Below the pieces are notes generated by a model. The model was not told the origin of the DNA, did no database searches, and was given only the letters and a program-made list of their open reading frames with translations. A DNA stretch of 38,674 nt from Chloroflexota bacterium (GTDB taxonomy: Bacteria; Chloroflexota; Anaerolineae; Anaerolineales; Villigracilaceae), in assembly GCA_029782225.1 (NCBI GenBank), contig JAKOVF010000403.1, positions 1-38,674 on the forward strand, written 5' to 3'. Positions 38,552 through 38,674 of the stretch are shown here, in pieces. The first letter of the stretch is position 1. Each line of letters opens with the position of its first letter. Both the position numbers and the translations under genes were made by a program.

Positions 38552-38639
38552 GGGAAGGTGCCAGAGTGGTTGAATGGGACGGTCTCGAAAACCGTTGTGG
38601 GCCTTGTGTCCACCGAGGGTTCGAATCCCTCCCTTCCCG
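38552..38639 (+). tRNA. tRNA-Ser (anticodon CGA)
   Basis: The 88-nt gene folds as a class II tRNA. The acceptor GGGAAGG pairs with CCTTCCC, with discriminator G at 38639. The anticodon stem ACGGT/ACCGT holds loop CTCGAAA, giving anticodon CGA (38586-38588) for UCG codons. A long variable arm (GTGG/CCAC) and T arm GAGGG-TTCGAAT-CCCTC are present. CCA is not encoded (GCT follows). A terminator comes next. Confidence 0.95.
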
Positions 38640-38645
38640 CTGATA

Positions 38646-38674
38646 AGCCTGATCGGAATCGGTTGGGCTTTTTG
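38646..38674 (+). terminator. Terminator after tRNA-Ser (runs to window end)
   Basis: AAGCC (38646-38650) pairs with GGCTT near 38666-38670, with an inner GAT/ATC pairing, followed by a T run cut by the end of the window. Confidence 0.65.

Noticed and set aside
38552..38639. tRNA-Ser as a selenocysteine tRNA, given the selD selenoprotein
   Set aside because: The anticodon is CGA, not UCA, and the acceptor stem is 7 bp, while tRNA-Sec has 8. It is an ordinary serine tRNA.
1..38674. Prophage or genomic island
   Set aside because: No integrase, phage structural gene, transposase or abrupt base-composition change was found.

Overview
The window looks like a chromosomal segment of an uncultured or poorly known member of the Chloroflexota, most likely Anaerolineae. 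The basis is gene content and style, not a search. It carries secreted proteins with the 'FxxTGHxVxGxFLxFY...GYPI' repeat, a zinc-ribbon/TM/LysM protein with Thr/Pro-rich linkers, a deoC next to a double-domain aldehyde dehydrogenase, a UGA-containing selD, and intergenic hairpins built from short tandem units. No phage, IS element, CRISPR array or rRNA was seen. Most genes are housekeeping or general metabolism.

Layout. 1-5279 (+): the C-terminal part of a LuxR-type regulator, a cupin protein, then deoC and a fused ALDH16-type dehydrogenase, which fit a deoxyribose-5-phosphate to acetaldehyde to acetate route. 5375-7043 (-): a Stf0 sulfotransferase and an EamA transporter. 7198-9255 (+): a LURP-one-like protein, L-lactate dehydrogenase and a YdeI-like protein. 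9569-11395 (+): a secreted Asp-box (BNR) protein. 11514-15294 (-): a second YdeI paralogue, a Cys-rich 4Fe-4S protein and FtsH. 15476-16354 (+): a DUF72 protein. 16383-20467 (-): a signalling cassette of a PAS histidine kinase with a globin-like N-terminus, a single-domain response regulator and a receiver-GAF-GAF-HD-GYP protein. 20774-29315 (-): a long run of mostly unrelated genes, namely an NTF2-like protein, an RlmI-like methyltransferase, two small proteins, a PPOX protein, a DppA-like aminopeptidase, the LysM protein, a DUF1330 protein, a CNNM/CBS protein, a 48-aa membrane protein, selD and a prohibitin-like SPFH protein. 29384-30055 (+): a PyrK-like iron-sulfur protein. 30108-33637 (-): a secreted repeat protein, then wecB and wecC, which make UDP-ManNAcA. 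33781-38674 (+): nfeD and slipin, a GNAT acetyltransferase, RNase D overlapping a beta-CASP/MBL RNase, and tRNA-Ser(CGA).

The most notable points are these. (1) selD continues upstream through an in-frame UGA (Sec21) followed by a SECIS-like hairpin, so the gene is 352 codons and its product is itself a selenoprotein. (2) wecB contains a 48-bp palindrome made of 7-bp units that is translated in frame, resembling an intragenic palindromic element. (3) Four intergenic hairpins have the same build from 7-, 8- or 9-bp tandem units, so the wecB insert may belong to a wider class. (4) Several genes have a TATAAT-like box only 6-10 nt before the start codon and no Shine-Dalgarno sequence, which suggests leaderless mRNAs.
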